From positions 1 through 32,611 of the forward strand of contig JAUNIP010000018.1 in the NCBI GenBank assembly GCA_030523425.1: a stretch of 32,611 nucleotides of DNA, given 5' to 3'. A program made the translations under genes and the position numbers. The notes under the pieces were generated by a model. It was not told the origin of the DNA and made no database searches. It worked only from the letters and a program-made list of their open reading frames with translations. Numbering within the stretch: the first letter of the stretch is position 1; each line of letters begins with the position of its first letter. Positions 7,657-15,528 of the stretch are shown piece by piece. Source of the stretch: Coriobacteriia bacterium. Lineage in GTDB: Bacteria; Actinomycetota; Coriobacteriia; Coriobacteriales; Eggerthellaceae.

Positions 7657-8688
7657 CTAGTTGAACTTGAAGATCTTTTGAGCTACGTGGTAGCCGAAGA
7701 TGCCTAGGCGGCGGCCGGCTTCGGTGGGCAAGTTGGTGCCTAGGTTCAAGATGTTGCGGCGAATGCGGGAATACAGGTCGGCGTCTACCACACGCAGGTA
7801 CTCCCACACGTTGTCAAGTTTTTGCCGTGACTCCTTCGTGTTTTGCATGCGCAGAAACACGGTACAGATGCACATCATCATGGACAGGTAGTTTTCCATG
7901 TACTTCAGCAGGTGCGAATCGGGCACGTCTTCGGGCAGGCGCACGGAATCTATCATCACCTTGGTGATGCGCAGCTGTTGGTCAATGCGGCTCATCATCA
8001 CTTGCTCGTTCACGGACTGGTCTTCGCGGCCTATGAAGTAGTGGTACATGTCCACGTCGAAATAACGGATGGTGCTCACCTTCGGCAGAGGCACGTACAC
8101 GAAGATGTTGTCCACATAAAAGCAGTGCTCCGGCAGGCGTAGGCCCATTTCGCGCAGCAATTCCGTGCGGTAGATGACCGAATGCATAAGCAGGTATTGG
8201 CTGGCGCGGAAGTGCTTGGTGTCGCCCCAGGCGAATTCGCGGTCGGTGGGAAACACGTTGCTGTAGCCCATGGCGGTTTGGGTGCCTTCGTGCACCTTGT
8301 CATAGATGTAGTTTCCCACCACCATGTCGGTGGCGTGCTCAAGTTCGCATTGGCGGCGCAGGTAGGCCATGATGGGCTTCATGGCGGCCTCGTCTAGCCA
8401 GTCGTCGGAGTCAACCACCTTGTAGTAGCGGCCCGTGGCGTTGTCTAGCCCCGTGTTCACGGCCGAACCGTGGCCACCGTTTTCCTTGTGGATGGCGCGA
8501 ATGATGCCGGGGTAGTTCGCTTCCCACTCGTCGGCCTTTTCGCGGGTGTTGTCCTTGGTGGAACCGTCGTTCACTATCAGGATTTCAATGTCGGTGCCGC
8601 AGGTCAGAAGCGATTCAATGCACTTGTCCATGTATTCGGCGCTGTTGTAGCACGGAATGGCGAACGTGATTACCTTGCTGCCGGTCAT
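7657..8688 (-). CDS. Family 2 glycosyltransferase
   Basis: This 343-residue GT-A fold enzyme should transfer a sugar from a nucleotide donor to a cell-surface glycan. It begins FAIPCYNSAEYMDKCI, contains VNDGST (residues 39-44) for nucleotide binding, and has VVDSDDWLD at 91-99, which supplies the DxD-type metal site. There is no signal peptide, and the C-terminal half lacks clear membrane segments, so it is probably cytoplasmic. It starts three bases after the stop of the UDP-galactopyranose mutase gene, so the two are surely co-transcribed. That pairing suggests it may use UDP-galactofuranose, but donor and acceptor cannot be read from sequence. Confidence 0.85.
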   Translation of the reverse strand: MTGSKVITFAIPCYNSAEYMDKCIESLLTCGTDIEILIVNDGSTKDNTREKADEWEANYPGIIRAIHKENGGHGSAVNTGLDNATGRYYKVVDSDDWLDEAAMKPIMAYLRRQCELEHATDMVVGNYIYDKVHEGTQTAMGYSNVFPTDREFAWGDTKHFRASQYLLMHSVIYRTELLREMGLRLPEHCFYVDNIFVYVPLPKVSTIRYFDVDMYHYFIGREDQSVNEQVMMSRIDQQLRITKVMIDSVRLPEDVPDSHLLKYMENYLSMMMCICTVFLRMQNTKESRQKLDNVWEYLRVVDADLYSRIRRNILNLGTNLPTEAGRRLGIFGYHVAQKIFKFN

Positions 8689-8691
8689 GCC

Positions 8692-9912
8692 TTAGTCTTC
8701 TTTCAGCAGTTCAGCGGACAAATCCAGCGCGCGGCTGACGATGACGTCCATGTTGTAGTAACGGTATTCCGCCAAGCGGCCTAACGGGTAGAAGTTCGGC
8801 AGGCTTTGCGTCAGGCGCAGGTAACGCTGGTAGTGCGCGTTGTTTTCGTCGTTGATGATGGCGTAGTACGGCGTCTGCTTCGTGGGGTCTTCGTAAGAGC
8901 ACGAATATTCGCGCATGATGGTGGTCTTCGGGCTGTTGCAGGGGTTCAGGTACTTGAATTCAGTGATGCGCGTGTAGTCTTCGCTGACCGTGTAGTTCAC
9001 GGTGCCGCAAGGCAGGAAGTGGTCCTGGTCAAGCGTTTCGAATTCGAAGTTCAGGCTGCGGTAAGGCAGGCGGCCGAAGCGCGAAAGGAACAGTTCGTCT
9101 AGCGGCCCGGTGTAGACGATGGGCCCGGTGAACGGCACGTCCTTCACGCGGATTTCCTTCAGCTGCGCGTCTTCTTCAGGACCTTGGAACACCAGGTCAA
9201 ACACACTTTCGGCGTCGGTGTTCAGACACACGGTAATGTGTTCGTCGTCTAGCAGGTTCTCGAACAGCTTGGTGTAGCCCTGCGCCGGCATGCCCTGGAA
9301 GTCGTCCTGGAAATAGCGGTCGTCGCGGCTGATGTGCACGGGCACGCGTGCCACCACCGAAGGATCCACTTCGTCAGGCGTCAGGCCCCACTGCTTTTGC
9401 GTGTAGTACAAAAACACGTTGTTGTACACGTAGTCGGCAATTTCCTTCAACTCGGGGTCGTCCTGGGCGCGCAGCTGGGTGATGGTCACCTTGCATTCGT
9501 CGCCAAACGTTTCTACCAGCTTGTCTATCAGGCGGGCGGCCTTTTCTTCGCCGAACGCAATTTCCATAGACGTCTTGTTGAACGGCACCGGCATGTACGT
9601 GCCGTGGATGTCTGCTTGCACGCGGTGCTGATAGGCGGTGAAGCCGCTGAAGAAGCGCAGGTACTGGAACACGCGGCCTTCCTTGGTGTGGAAGATGTGC
9701 GGGCCGTACTTGTGAATCAAAATGCCGGCATCGTCCACTTCGTCGTACATGTTGCCGGCAATCTGGGCGCGTTTTTCAATGATCAGGACGTTCTTTTCGC
9801 CCTGCTGGGCCATCTGGCGGGCCACCACCGCGCCGGCGAAGCCACAGCCTACCACCAGCACGTCATAAGCGGTAATGTCGATATCTTTGAACTGGGCGTA
9901 ATGAACTGCCAT
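8692..9912 (-). CDS. glf: UDP-galactopyranose mutase
   Basis: Glf is a flavoenzyme that converts UDP-galactopyranose to UDP-galactofuranose, the donor for galactofuranose-containing surface polymers. The 406-residue protein has an FAD-binding start DVLVVGCGFAGAVVAR, then EKRAQIAGNMYDE, and the HKYGPHIFHT block characteristic of Glf. Later family motifs are YTQKQWG, the YFQDDFQGMPAQGYT region, RSLNFEFE and GRLAEYRYYNMD. The ATG at 9912 follows GAAAGGA. It is the first gene of a two-gene unit with the glycosyltransferase. The short isolated unit suggests the remaining glycan genes lie elsewhere. Confidence 0.95.
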   Translation of the reverse strand: MAVHYAQFKDIDITAYDVLVVGCGFAGAVVARQMAQQGEKNVLIIEKRAQIAGNMYDEVDDAGILIHKYGPHIFHTKEGRVFQYLRFFSGFTAYQHRVQADIHGTYMPVPFNKTSMEIAFGEEKAARLIDKLVETFGDECKVTITQLRAQDDPELKEIADYVYNNVFLYYTQKQWGLTPDEVDPSVVARVPVHISRDDRYFQDDFQGMPAQGYTKLFENLLDDEHITVCLNTDAESVFDLVFQGPEEDAQLKEIRVKDVPFTGPIVYTGPLDELFLSRFGRLPYRSLNFEFETLDQDHFLPCGTVNYTVSEDYTRITEFKYLNPCNSPKTTIMREYSCSYEDPTKQTPYYAIINDENNAHYQRYLRLTQSLPNFYPLGRLAEYRYYNMDVIVSRALDLSAELLKED

Positions 9913-9939
9913 AGTGGTTGAATCCTTTCGGGTCCCCTA

Positions 9940-9997
9940 GTTGCAACTGAAAATGGTTGCGTTACGTTTTTGCAACGAAACGATTTTAGCGGTTGCG
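9940..9997. promoter_or_regulatory. Repeated TTGCAAC/GTTGC elements upstream of glf
   Basis: GTTGCAAC (a perfect 8-bp palindrome) is at 9940-9947 and TTGCAAC again at 9970-9976. Half-sites GTTGC lie at 9956-9960 and 9992-9996. All are within 90 bases upstream of the glf start codon. They may be binding sites for a regulator, or chance in an AT-richer promoter region. I do not see a convincing -10/-35 pair; a TAAAAT reads on the minus strand at about 9983-9988. Confidence 0.3.
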
Positions 9998-10064
9998 CAG
10001 AAAATGAGGTAGCACGCGCAAGAAATCACCAAACCTGAACAAAACTGTTGGGATAACAAGGGGC

Positions 10065-10128
10065 AAAAAAGATGACCAGGGCTAGTGAGTCAAATAGGCG
10101 CCTGATCCCTTTTTGATTTACTGGCCCT
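10065..10128 (-). terminator. Possible terminator at the end of the metal ATPase gene
   Basis: On the minus strand a 9-bp stem forms between AGGGCCAGT (10128-10120, overlapping the stop codon) and ACTAGCCCT (10086-10078), with one G-T pair. The loop holds a smaller TCAAA/TTTGA stem. Six T residues (10070-10065) follow seven bases after the stem. The gap before the T-run makes this a suboptimal intrinsic terminator. Confidence 0.4.
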
Positions 10129-12052
10129 ACCCCTTGTGGACCTGTTTCACGCGCAGGGCGCGCATGGCGTTCAGGATGGCCAGGACGCATACGCCTACGT
10201 CTCCGAAGACTGCCAGCCACATGGTGGCTATACCTACTGCCGCCAGGATTAAGATGGCGATTTTCACGCCCAGGGCGAAGATTATGTTTTGCCAGGCTAT
10301 GCGCATGGTTTTGCGGGCCAAAGTTATGGCAGTGGCTATGTGGCTGGGGCGGTCGTCCATCAGCACCACGTCTGCGGCCTCTATGGCGGCATCGGATCCC
10401 ATGGCGCCCATGGCTATGCCCACGTCGGCGCGGGTGAGCACGGGGGCATCATTGATGCCGTCTCCCACAAAGGCCAGCTTTGCCCCAGGAAGCTGGGCCG
10501 CCAGCAGGCTTTCCACCTGCTGCACCTTGTGCTCGGGCAGCAATTCGGCGAAGGTTTGGTTAATACCCACTTCGGCAGCCACCGCTTCGGCCACTTCGGC
10601 GCGGTCGCCCGTCAGCATGACCGTGCGCTTTACGCCGGCTGACTGCAGCTGCAAAACAGCCTGCCGGGCATCGCCTTTCAGCACGTCGGCTATGACGATG
10701 TGTCCCAGATAGGCACCATCAAGCGCCACGTGCAGCACCGTGCCTGCCAGTTCGCATGCCTGAAAGGGCACCTGTTCCTGCTCCATCAGCGCGTGGTTGC
10801 CCACCAGCACCAGGCGTTCTTCCACCATGGCCCGCACGCCTTTGCCGCTTTGCTCCTGTACCTGGGAAACAATGCTTTCGTCAATGGCGCCCTGGTAAGC
10901 TTCGCGCACGGAAAGCGCTATGGGATGGTTGGAGAACGCTTCAGCGTGGGCTGCGAATTGCAGCACATCGCTAGGGCTGACGCCTTCGTTTGCGTGGATG
11001 GCAACCACGTTGAACGTGCCATTGGTCAGCGTGCCCGTTTTGTCGAACACCACAGTGTCCACCTGGGACAACACTTCAAGGTAGTTGCTGCCTTTCACCA
11101 GGATGCCCACCTTGCTGGCAGCCCCAATACCGCCGAAAAACGTGAGCGGAACGCTGATGACCAGGGCGCACGGGCATGAAACCACCAAGAAAATCAGGCC
11201 GCGCTCAATCCAGTCGGACCAAGATTGCCCCAGCACCAGCGGCGGCAGAATGGCCAGCGCCGCGGCAATACCCACCACAATGGGCGTGTAGTAACGCGCG
11301 AACCGCGTGATGAAGCTTTCGGTGCGCGCCTTCTTTTCGCTGGCGTTTTCCACCAGCTCCAAAATGCGCTGCACGGTGGATTCGCTGTAGGGCTTTTCCA
11401 CCTGCACCGTGATGGCGCCGGTCAGGTTGATGCAGCCACTGTTGATGCGGTCGCCGGCTTTGGCCGTGCGCGGCACGGATTCGCCGGTCAGCGCGGCGGT
11501 GTCTAGCTGCGTGGCGCCATCCAGAATTAGGCCGTCAAGCGGCACGCGCTCGCCGGGTTTCACCACAATGGTTTCGCCCACGCTCACATCATAAGGGTCC
11601 ACTTCCTGCTGCTGCCCTTCGCGCATCACCGTGGCGAATTCGGGCGCAATGTCCATCATGTCTGCGATAGATTTGCGGCTTTTCCCCACCGCATAATCCT
11701 GAAACAGCTCACCCACCTGGTAAAACAACATCACAGCGGCACCTTCGGCCATGTGGGCTTCGGCGTCGGGGAAAAACACCAACGCGAACGCGCCCAGCGT
11801 GGCCACGCTCATCAGGAAGTTCTCGTCAAAGATTTGGCCGTGGCCAATGTTGCGCGCAGCTTTCCACAGCACGTCGTAGCCGGCTATCAGGTAGGGAATA
11901 AGGAACAGCACGAATTCCGCCCACAGGGCGTAAGGTTGCGACAAAAGGCTGTCAAGCGGTAGTAACGCCACTACCGCGAAGATGGCAAGCGCAATCACAA
12001 TCCGCACAAACGTGCGGCGCTGCCTTTTCGAAAGACTGTCCAGAAACCGCAT
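10127..12052 (-). CDS. P1B-type heavy-metal-transporting ATPase (Zn/Cd/Pb type)
   Basis: This 641-residue membrane ATPase should export a soft divalent cation. It has the A-domain TGES loop (ALTGESVPRT), the transmembrane CPC metal site (SCPCALVISVPL), the phosphorylation motif DKTGTLTNG, the SNHPIA nucleotide-binding motif with the HP dipeptide of P1B pumps, TGDR, and GDGINDAPVL. The last membrane segment has GDVGVCVLAILNAMR, whose aspartate fits the ZntA/CadA (P1B-2) group rather than copper pumps. It lacks the usual N-terminal HMA domain; that is encoded by the separate gene two bases upstream. The ArsR/SmtB regulator at the operon start supports a Zn/Cd/Pb role. Exact metal selectivity is inferred. 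Confidence 0.92.
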   Translation of the reverse strand: MRFLDSLSKRQRRTFVRIVIALAIFAVVALLPLDSLLSQPYALWAEFVLFLIPYLIAGYDVLWKAARNIGHGQIFDENFLMSVATLGAFALVFFPDAEAHMAEGAAVMLFYQVGELFQDYAVGKSRKSIADMMDIAPEFATVMREGQQQEVDPYDVSVGETIVVKPGERVPLDGLILDGATQLDTAALTGESVPRTAKAGDRINSGCINLTGAITVQVEKPYSESTVQRILELVENASEKKARTESFITRFARYYTPIVVGIAAALAILPPLVLGQSWSDWIERGLIFLVVSCPCALVISVPLTFFGGIGAASKVGILVKGSNYLEVLSQVDTVVFDKTGTLTNGTFNVVAIHANEGVSPSDVLQFAAHAEAFSNHPIALSVREAYQGAIDESIVSQVQEQSGKGVRAMVEERLVLVGNHALMEQEQVPFQACELAGTVLHVALDGAYLGHIVIADVLKGDARQAVLQLQSAGVKRTVMLTGDRAEVAEAVAAEVGINQTFAELLPEHKVQQVESLLAAQLPGAKLAFVGDGINDAPVLTRADVGIAMGAMGSDAAIEAADVVLMDDRPSHIATAITLARKTMRIAWQNIIFALGVKIAILILAAVGIATMWLAVFGDVGVCVLAILNAMRALRVKQVHKG

Positions 12053-12054
12053 GT

Positions 12055-12273
12055 CTAGCGAATGACCGTGCAGTCGGGTTCAATCTTGTTGAAGATGCTC
12101 ACGCTTTCCGCGAACACTGCGTCGAACTGCGCGTCTTCTGCTTCCAGCGTGAACTTTTGGGTCAGGAAGTTCACGCGCGCGTGTTGCACGCCGTCAAGCC
12201 TTGCAATCTTGTCCTCAATCTGGGCGGCGCAGTTGGCGCAGCACAGGTCTTCCAGCTTGTATACCTTGCGCAT
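12055..12273 (-). CDS. Free-standing HMA metal-binding peptide
   Basis: The 72-residue product is a single heavy-metal-associated domain: MRKVYKLEDLCCANCAAQIE with the CxxC loop (CANC), and a ferredoxin-like pattern ending in KIEPDC. Such domains are normally fused to the N-terminus of P1B ATPases. Here it is a separate polypeptide ending two bases before the ATPase start, so it probably delivers metal to, or senses metal for, that pump. Its ribosome-binding site AGGAGG overlaps the stop codon of the regulator gene (TAGGAGG), a sign of coupling. An additional cysteine directly before the CxxC, and the LEDLCC context, resemble other CadA-associated HMA domains. Confidence 0.88.
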   Translation of the reverse strand: MRKVYKLEDLCCANCAAQIEDKIARLDGVQHARVNFLTQKFTLEAEDAQFDAVFAESVSIFNKIEPDCTVIR

Positions 12274-12282
12274 GATTGCCTC

Positions 12283-12633
12283 CTATTCGCAGATGTGTTG
12301 CATGCCTTGGGCCAACACCGTGTGCACGTGGTCGTCGGAAAGCGAATAGATGACCTGCTTTCCTTCACGGCGAAACTTCACCAAACGAGCCTGCTTCAGT
12401 ATGCGCAACTGATGCGACACCGCCGACTGGCTGGCCCCCACCGCTTCAGCGATGTGCGCCACGCACAAATCGTCATCCATCAGGGCAAACAATATTTTGA
12501 TGCGCGTAGTGTCGGCGAACACCTTGAACAAGTCCGCCAAGTCATACAGCATTTCCTCATCAGGAAGCGCCGCCGACAAGTCCTCAAGCGCCCCTTCGCA
12601 GCAAACTTCGTTCTGTGCTAGTGTTTCAACCAT
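12283..12633 (-). CDS. ArsR/SmtB-family metal-responsive repressor
   Basis: This 116-residue winged-helix regulator should repress its own operon until metal binds. The recognition helix region is GASQSAVSHQLRILKQA, followed by the wing RREGKQVIYSLS. The C-terminal helix carries D-x-H-x10-H-x2-E, the spacing of the alpha-5 zinc site of SmtB/CzrA. It also has a CC pair near the N-terminus (residues 11-12) and a cysteine in DDLCVA, resembling part of the CadC alpha-3N thiolate site, although the second cysteine of CadC's CVC is an alanine here. It may therefore sense Zn through alpha-5 and Cd/Pb through thiolates. It is the first gene of the operon, directly downstream of the promoter and operator described below. 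Confidence 0.92.
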   Translation of the reverse strand: MVETLAQNEVCCEGALEDLSAALPDEEMLYDLADLFKVFADTTRIKILFALMDDDLCVAHIAEAVGASQSAVSHQLRILKQARLVKFRREGKQVIYSLSDDHVHTVLAQGMQHICE

Positions 12634-12657
12634 AGCCCGCCTTCTTTACATGAACGT

Positions 12658-12673
12658 ATGAACGATTGTTCAT
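12658..12673. promoter_or_regulatory. Likely operator for the ArsR/SmtB repressor
   Basis: ATGAACGATTGTTCAT is a perfect 6-4-6 inverted repeat, 11 bases downstream of the -10 box. It contains the TGAAC/GTTCA half-sites common in SmtB-type operators. An extra half-site ATGAAC lies at 12650-12655, eight bases away. Binding here would block initiation or clearance. Confidence 0.7.
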
Positions 12674-12683
12674 TTATTCAAGA

Positions 12684-12711
12684 ATTATAGGATATAGTCT
12701 GGGGATGTCAA
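12684..12711 (-). promoter_or_regulatory. Near-consensus promoter of the metal-efflux operon
   Basis: On the minus strand TTGACA (12711-12706) and TATAAT (12689-12684) are both perfect consensus hexamers with a 16-base spacer. The -35 box directly abuts the ppdK terminator. Such a strong promoter fits a gene set held off by a tight repressor. Confidence 0.85.
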
Positions 12712-12752
12712 GAAAAAAGCGGCAAGTGACCGGGTCACTTGCCGCTTTTTTT
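12712..12752 (-). terminator. Strong intrinsic terminator after ppdK
   Basis: A perfect 13-bp stem (12718-12730 with 12734-12746) with a three-base CGG loop is flanked by six A on the left and at least six T on the right. Read on the minus strand it ends in a T-run, 31 bases past the ppdK stop. It is symmetrical, so it could work in both directions. Confidence 0.9.
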
Positions 12753-12783
12753 CCGTGGCGGTATTTCTCTGTTTGCCGTGGCG

Positions 12784-15501
12784 TTATTTCTCTTCCAGCA
12801 CCGCTTGAGCTGCTGCTAGGCGGGCCAGGGGGACGCGGTAGGGGCTGCAGCTTACGTAGTCTAGCCCAATACCATGGAAGATCTTTACGGAATCGGGGTC
12901 GCCGCCGTGTTCGCCGCATACGCCGCATACCAGGTTCGGGTTGCCCTGCTTGCCCAGTTCCACGCCCATTTTCACCAGCTTGGCCACACCGGGGTCAACC
13001 GTGGCGAAGGGGTTGTACGGCAACAGGTGCTCGGCCAGGTACTGGGGCACGAATTCGCCTTCCACGTCGTCGCGGCTGAAACCGAAGGTGGTCTGCGTCA
13101 AGTCGTTGGTGCCAAAGCTGAAGAAATCGGCCTGAGCGGCAATTTCATCAGCCGTCACGGCCGCGCGCGGCAGCTCAATCATGGTGCCTACGGGGATGTC
13201 TAGCGCCACGCCTTCGGCTTCCTGCACTTCAGCAATGGTCTCCAAGGCCACCTTGCGCAGGCGCTCCAGTTCCGTGTCCACCGAAACCAGCGGAATCATG
13301 ATTTCGGGCTTCGGCGCGAAGCCTTCCTTGATAAGCTTGGCCGTGGCGGTGGCAATGGCGCGCACCTGCATAACCGGCAAGATGGGATAGGTGATGGCCA
13401 AGCGGCAGCCGCGCAGACCCAACATGGGGTTCTGCTCAGCGAAGGAATCCACCTTCGAAAGATAGGCACGCTTTTCGGCCAGCGTCTTTTCGTCGGCGCC
13501 CTTTTCTTCCAGGCGCGCCAGCTCCACCTCCAGCGCGCGCGGGCTTTCCAGGAATTCATGCAGCGGCGGGTCAAGCAAGCGCACGATGACCGGCAGGCCG
13601 TCCATGGCCTTGAAGATGCCGTAGAAGTCGCCGGACTGCGCAGCGTACAGGTCGTTCACGGCCTTTTCGCGGATGGCGTCATCCTCGTTCAGGATGAACG
13701 TCTGGATGATCTGCTTACGTTCGCCCAAGAACATATGCTCGGTGCGGCACAGGCCTATGCCGCCGGCACCGAAATCGCGCGCCAGCTGGGCATCCTCGGG
13801 GTTGTCGGCGTTGGCGCGCACGCCCAGGCGGCGAATGGCGTCCGCCCATTCCAGAATGGTATCCAAATCGCCCGTAAGCTCCGGCGTCACCAGGTCCACC
13901 GCGCCTAGCACCACAATGCCGGTCGTGCCGTCAATGGAAATCATATCTCCTTCGCGAATGACCACGTCGGTTCCGGCCACGGCGGCTTCCTTGCGCTCTG
14001 CGTCAATGCGCAGAGCCTCCACGCCGCACACGCACGGGGCGCCCATGCCGCGGGCAATCACGGCGGCATGCGACGTCTTGCCGCCATGGGACGTAAGAAT
14101 ACCTTCTGCGGCAATCATGCCGGCCAGGTCGTCTGGCGTGGTTTCCCAGCGCACCAGCACGGTCTTGCGGCCCTGTTCGGCCGCAGCCACGGCCTCCTTC
14201 GCGGAAAACACGGCTTCGCCCACGGCGGCGCCGGGCGAAGCGTTCAGGCCGCGCGCCAGCACGTCGTAGGTGGCATCCTTGTCGAACTGCGGGTGCAACA
14301 GCTGGTCAATCTGCTCGGAGTCCACGCGGCCCACGGCCTCTTCCCGCGTTATCAGGCCCTCGTGTTCCATTTCGATGGCAATATGCAAGGCGGCCGCCGC
14401 GGTGCGCTTGCCCACGCGGGTTTGCAGCATCCACAGTTTGCCCTGCTCAATGGTGAATTCTATGTCGCACATGTCGCGGAAGTGGTTCTCCAGCGTCACG
14501 AAGATGCCTTCCAGCTGCGCGCCCGCCTCTTCCAGGCCCGGCACGTCCTTCAGTTCCGCGATGGGGCTGGTGTTGCGGATGCCAGCCACCACGTCTTCGC
14601 CTTGGGCATTCACCAGGTAGTCGCCGTAGAATTCCTTTTCGCCGTTAGCGGGGTTGCGCGTGAACGCCACGCCGGTGGCGCTGGTGTTGCCCTTGTTGCC
14701 GAACACCATGGACTGCACGTTCACGGCCGTGCCAAGGTCGTCGGCAATCTTGTTCTTCTGGCGGTACAGCGTGGCGCGCGGGTTGTTCCACGAACCGAAC
14801 ACCGCTTCGATGGCCAGCTTCAGCTGCTCAGTGGGATCCTGTGGGAAGGCCACTTCCCCATCCACCACCAGCTGCGGGTATTCGTCGGCCGAAACATTCG
14901 CCGCGAAGATGGCCTTGAAATCGGCCACCAGTTCCTGCAGGTCTTCGGCGGTCAGGTCGGTGTCGGAAGCCACGCCGCGGGCTTTCTTCAGCGAAATGAT
15001 GGCGTTTTCGAACAGGTCGCCGTCCAGACCCATGACCACGTTGGAAAACATCTGGATGAAGCGGCGGTAGGAATCCCACGCAAAGCGCGGGTTTTCGGTC
15101 TGCTTGATCAGGCCGTTGATGGATTGGTCGTTCAGGCCTAAGTTCAGCACGGTATCCATCATGCCGGGCATGCTCATGGGCGCGCCGGAGCGCACCGAAA
15201 CCAGCAGCGGGTCTTCGGCGTCGCCGATGCGCTTGCCCATGCGAGCTTCCAGGTCTTCGCGGTATTCCTGGATGGTTTCCAGGGCGCCTTCTGGCCAGGT
15301 GTTGTTGGCGTTGGCGTATTCCATGCACGTTTGGCACGTGATGGTGAAACCCGGGGGCACGGGCAGGCCGATGTTGGCCATTTCAGCCAAGTTGGCGCCT
15401 TTGCCTCCTAGCACCATCTTCATGGATGTGTTGCCTTCTGTGACGTTATTACCGGCGGCGTCCTTGCCGAATGCGTACACGCGCTTGATTGTGTTAGACA
15501 T
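12784..15501 (-). CDS. ppdK: Pyruvate, phosphate dikinase
   Basis: PPDK interconverts pyruvate + ATP + phosphate and phosphoenolpyruvate + AMP + pyrophosphate. In anaerobes it serves glycolysis or gluconeogenesis. Length is 905 residues, with the ATP-grasp N-domain (GGKGANLAEM at 32-41; SVRSGAPMSMPGMMDT at 102-117), the swivelling phosphohistidine domain (GGKTSHAAVIARGMG with catalytic H478), and the C-terminal TIM barrel (GIGLCRTEHMF; PMLGLRGCRL; GVCGEHGGDP with the catalytic cysteine). The ATG at 15501 follows TAGGAGCC. It begins 27 bases after the glyS stop, so it may share the upstream transcript. No PPDK regulatory protein gene is in the window. Confidence 0.97.
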   Translation of the reverse strand: MSNTIKRVYAFGKDAAGNNVTEGNTSMKMVLGGKGANLAEMANIGLPVPPGFTITCQTCMEYANANNTWPEGALETIQEYREDLEARMGKRIGDAEDPLLVSVRSGAPMSMPGMMDTVLNLGLNDQSINGLIKQTENPRFAWDSYRRFIQMFSNVVMGLDGDLFENAIISLKKARGVASDTDLTAEDLQELVADFKAIFAANVSADEYPQLVVDGEVAFPQDPTEQLKLAIEAVFGSWNNPRATLYRQKNKIADDLGTAVNVQSMVFGNKGNTSATGVAFTRNPANGEKEFYGDYLVNAQGEDVVAGIRNTSPIAELKDVPGLEEAGAQLEGIFVTLENHFRDMCDIEFTIEQGKLWMLQTRVGKRTAAAALHIAIEMEHEGLITREEAVGRVDSEQIDQLLHPQFDKDATYDVLARGLNASPGAAVGEAVFSAKEAVAAAEQGRKTVLVRWETTPDDLAGMIAAEGILTSHGGKTSHAAVIARGMGAPCVCGVEALRIDAERKEAAVAGTDVVIREGDMISIDGTTGIVVLGAVDLVTPELTGDLDTILEWADAIRRLGVRANADNPEDAQLARDFGAGGIGLCRTEHMFLGERKQIIQTFILNEDDAIREKAVNDLYAAQSGDFYGIFKAMDGLPVIVRLLDPPLHEFLESPRALEVELARLEEKGADEKTLAEKRAYLSKVDSFAEQNPMLGLRGCRLAITYPILPVMQVRAIATATAKLIKEGFAPKPEIMIPLVSVDTELERLRKVALETIAEVQEAEGVALDIPVGTMIELPRAAVTADEIAAQADFFSFGTNDLTQTTFGFSRDDVEGEFVPQYLAEHLLPYNPFATVDPGVAKLVKMGVELGKQGNPNLVCGVCGEHGGDPDSVKIFHGIGLDYVSCSPYRVPLARLAAAQAVLEEK

Positions 15502-15528
15502 AAAGGGCTCCTAAAGTACAGGTGGATA

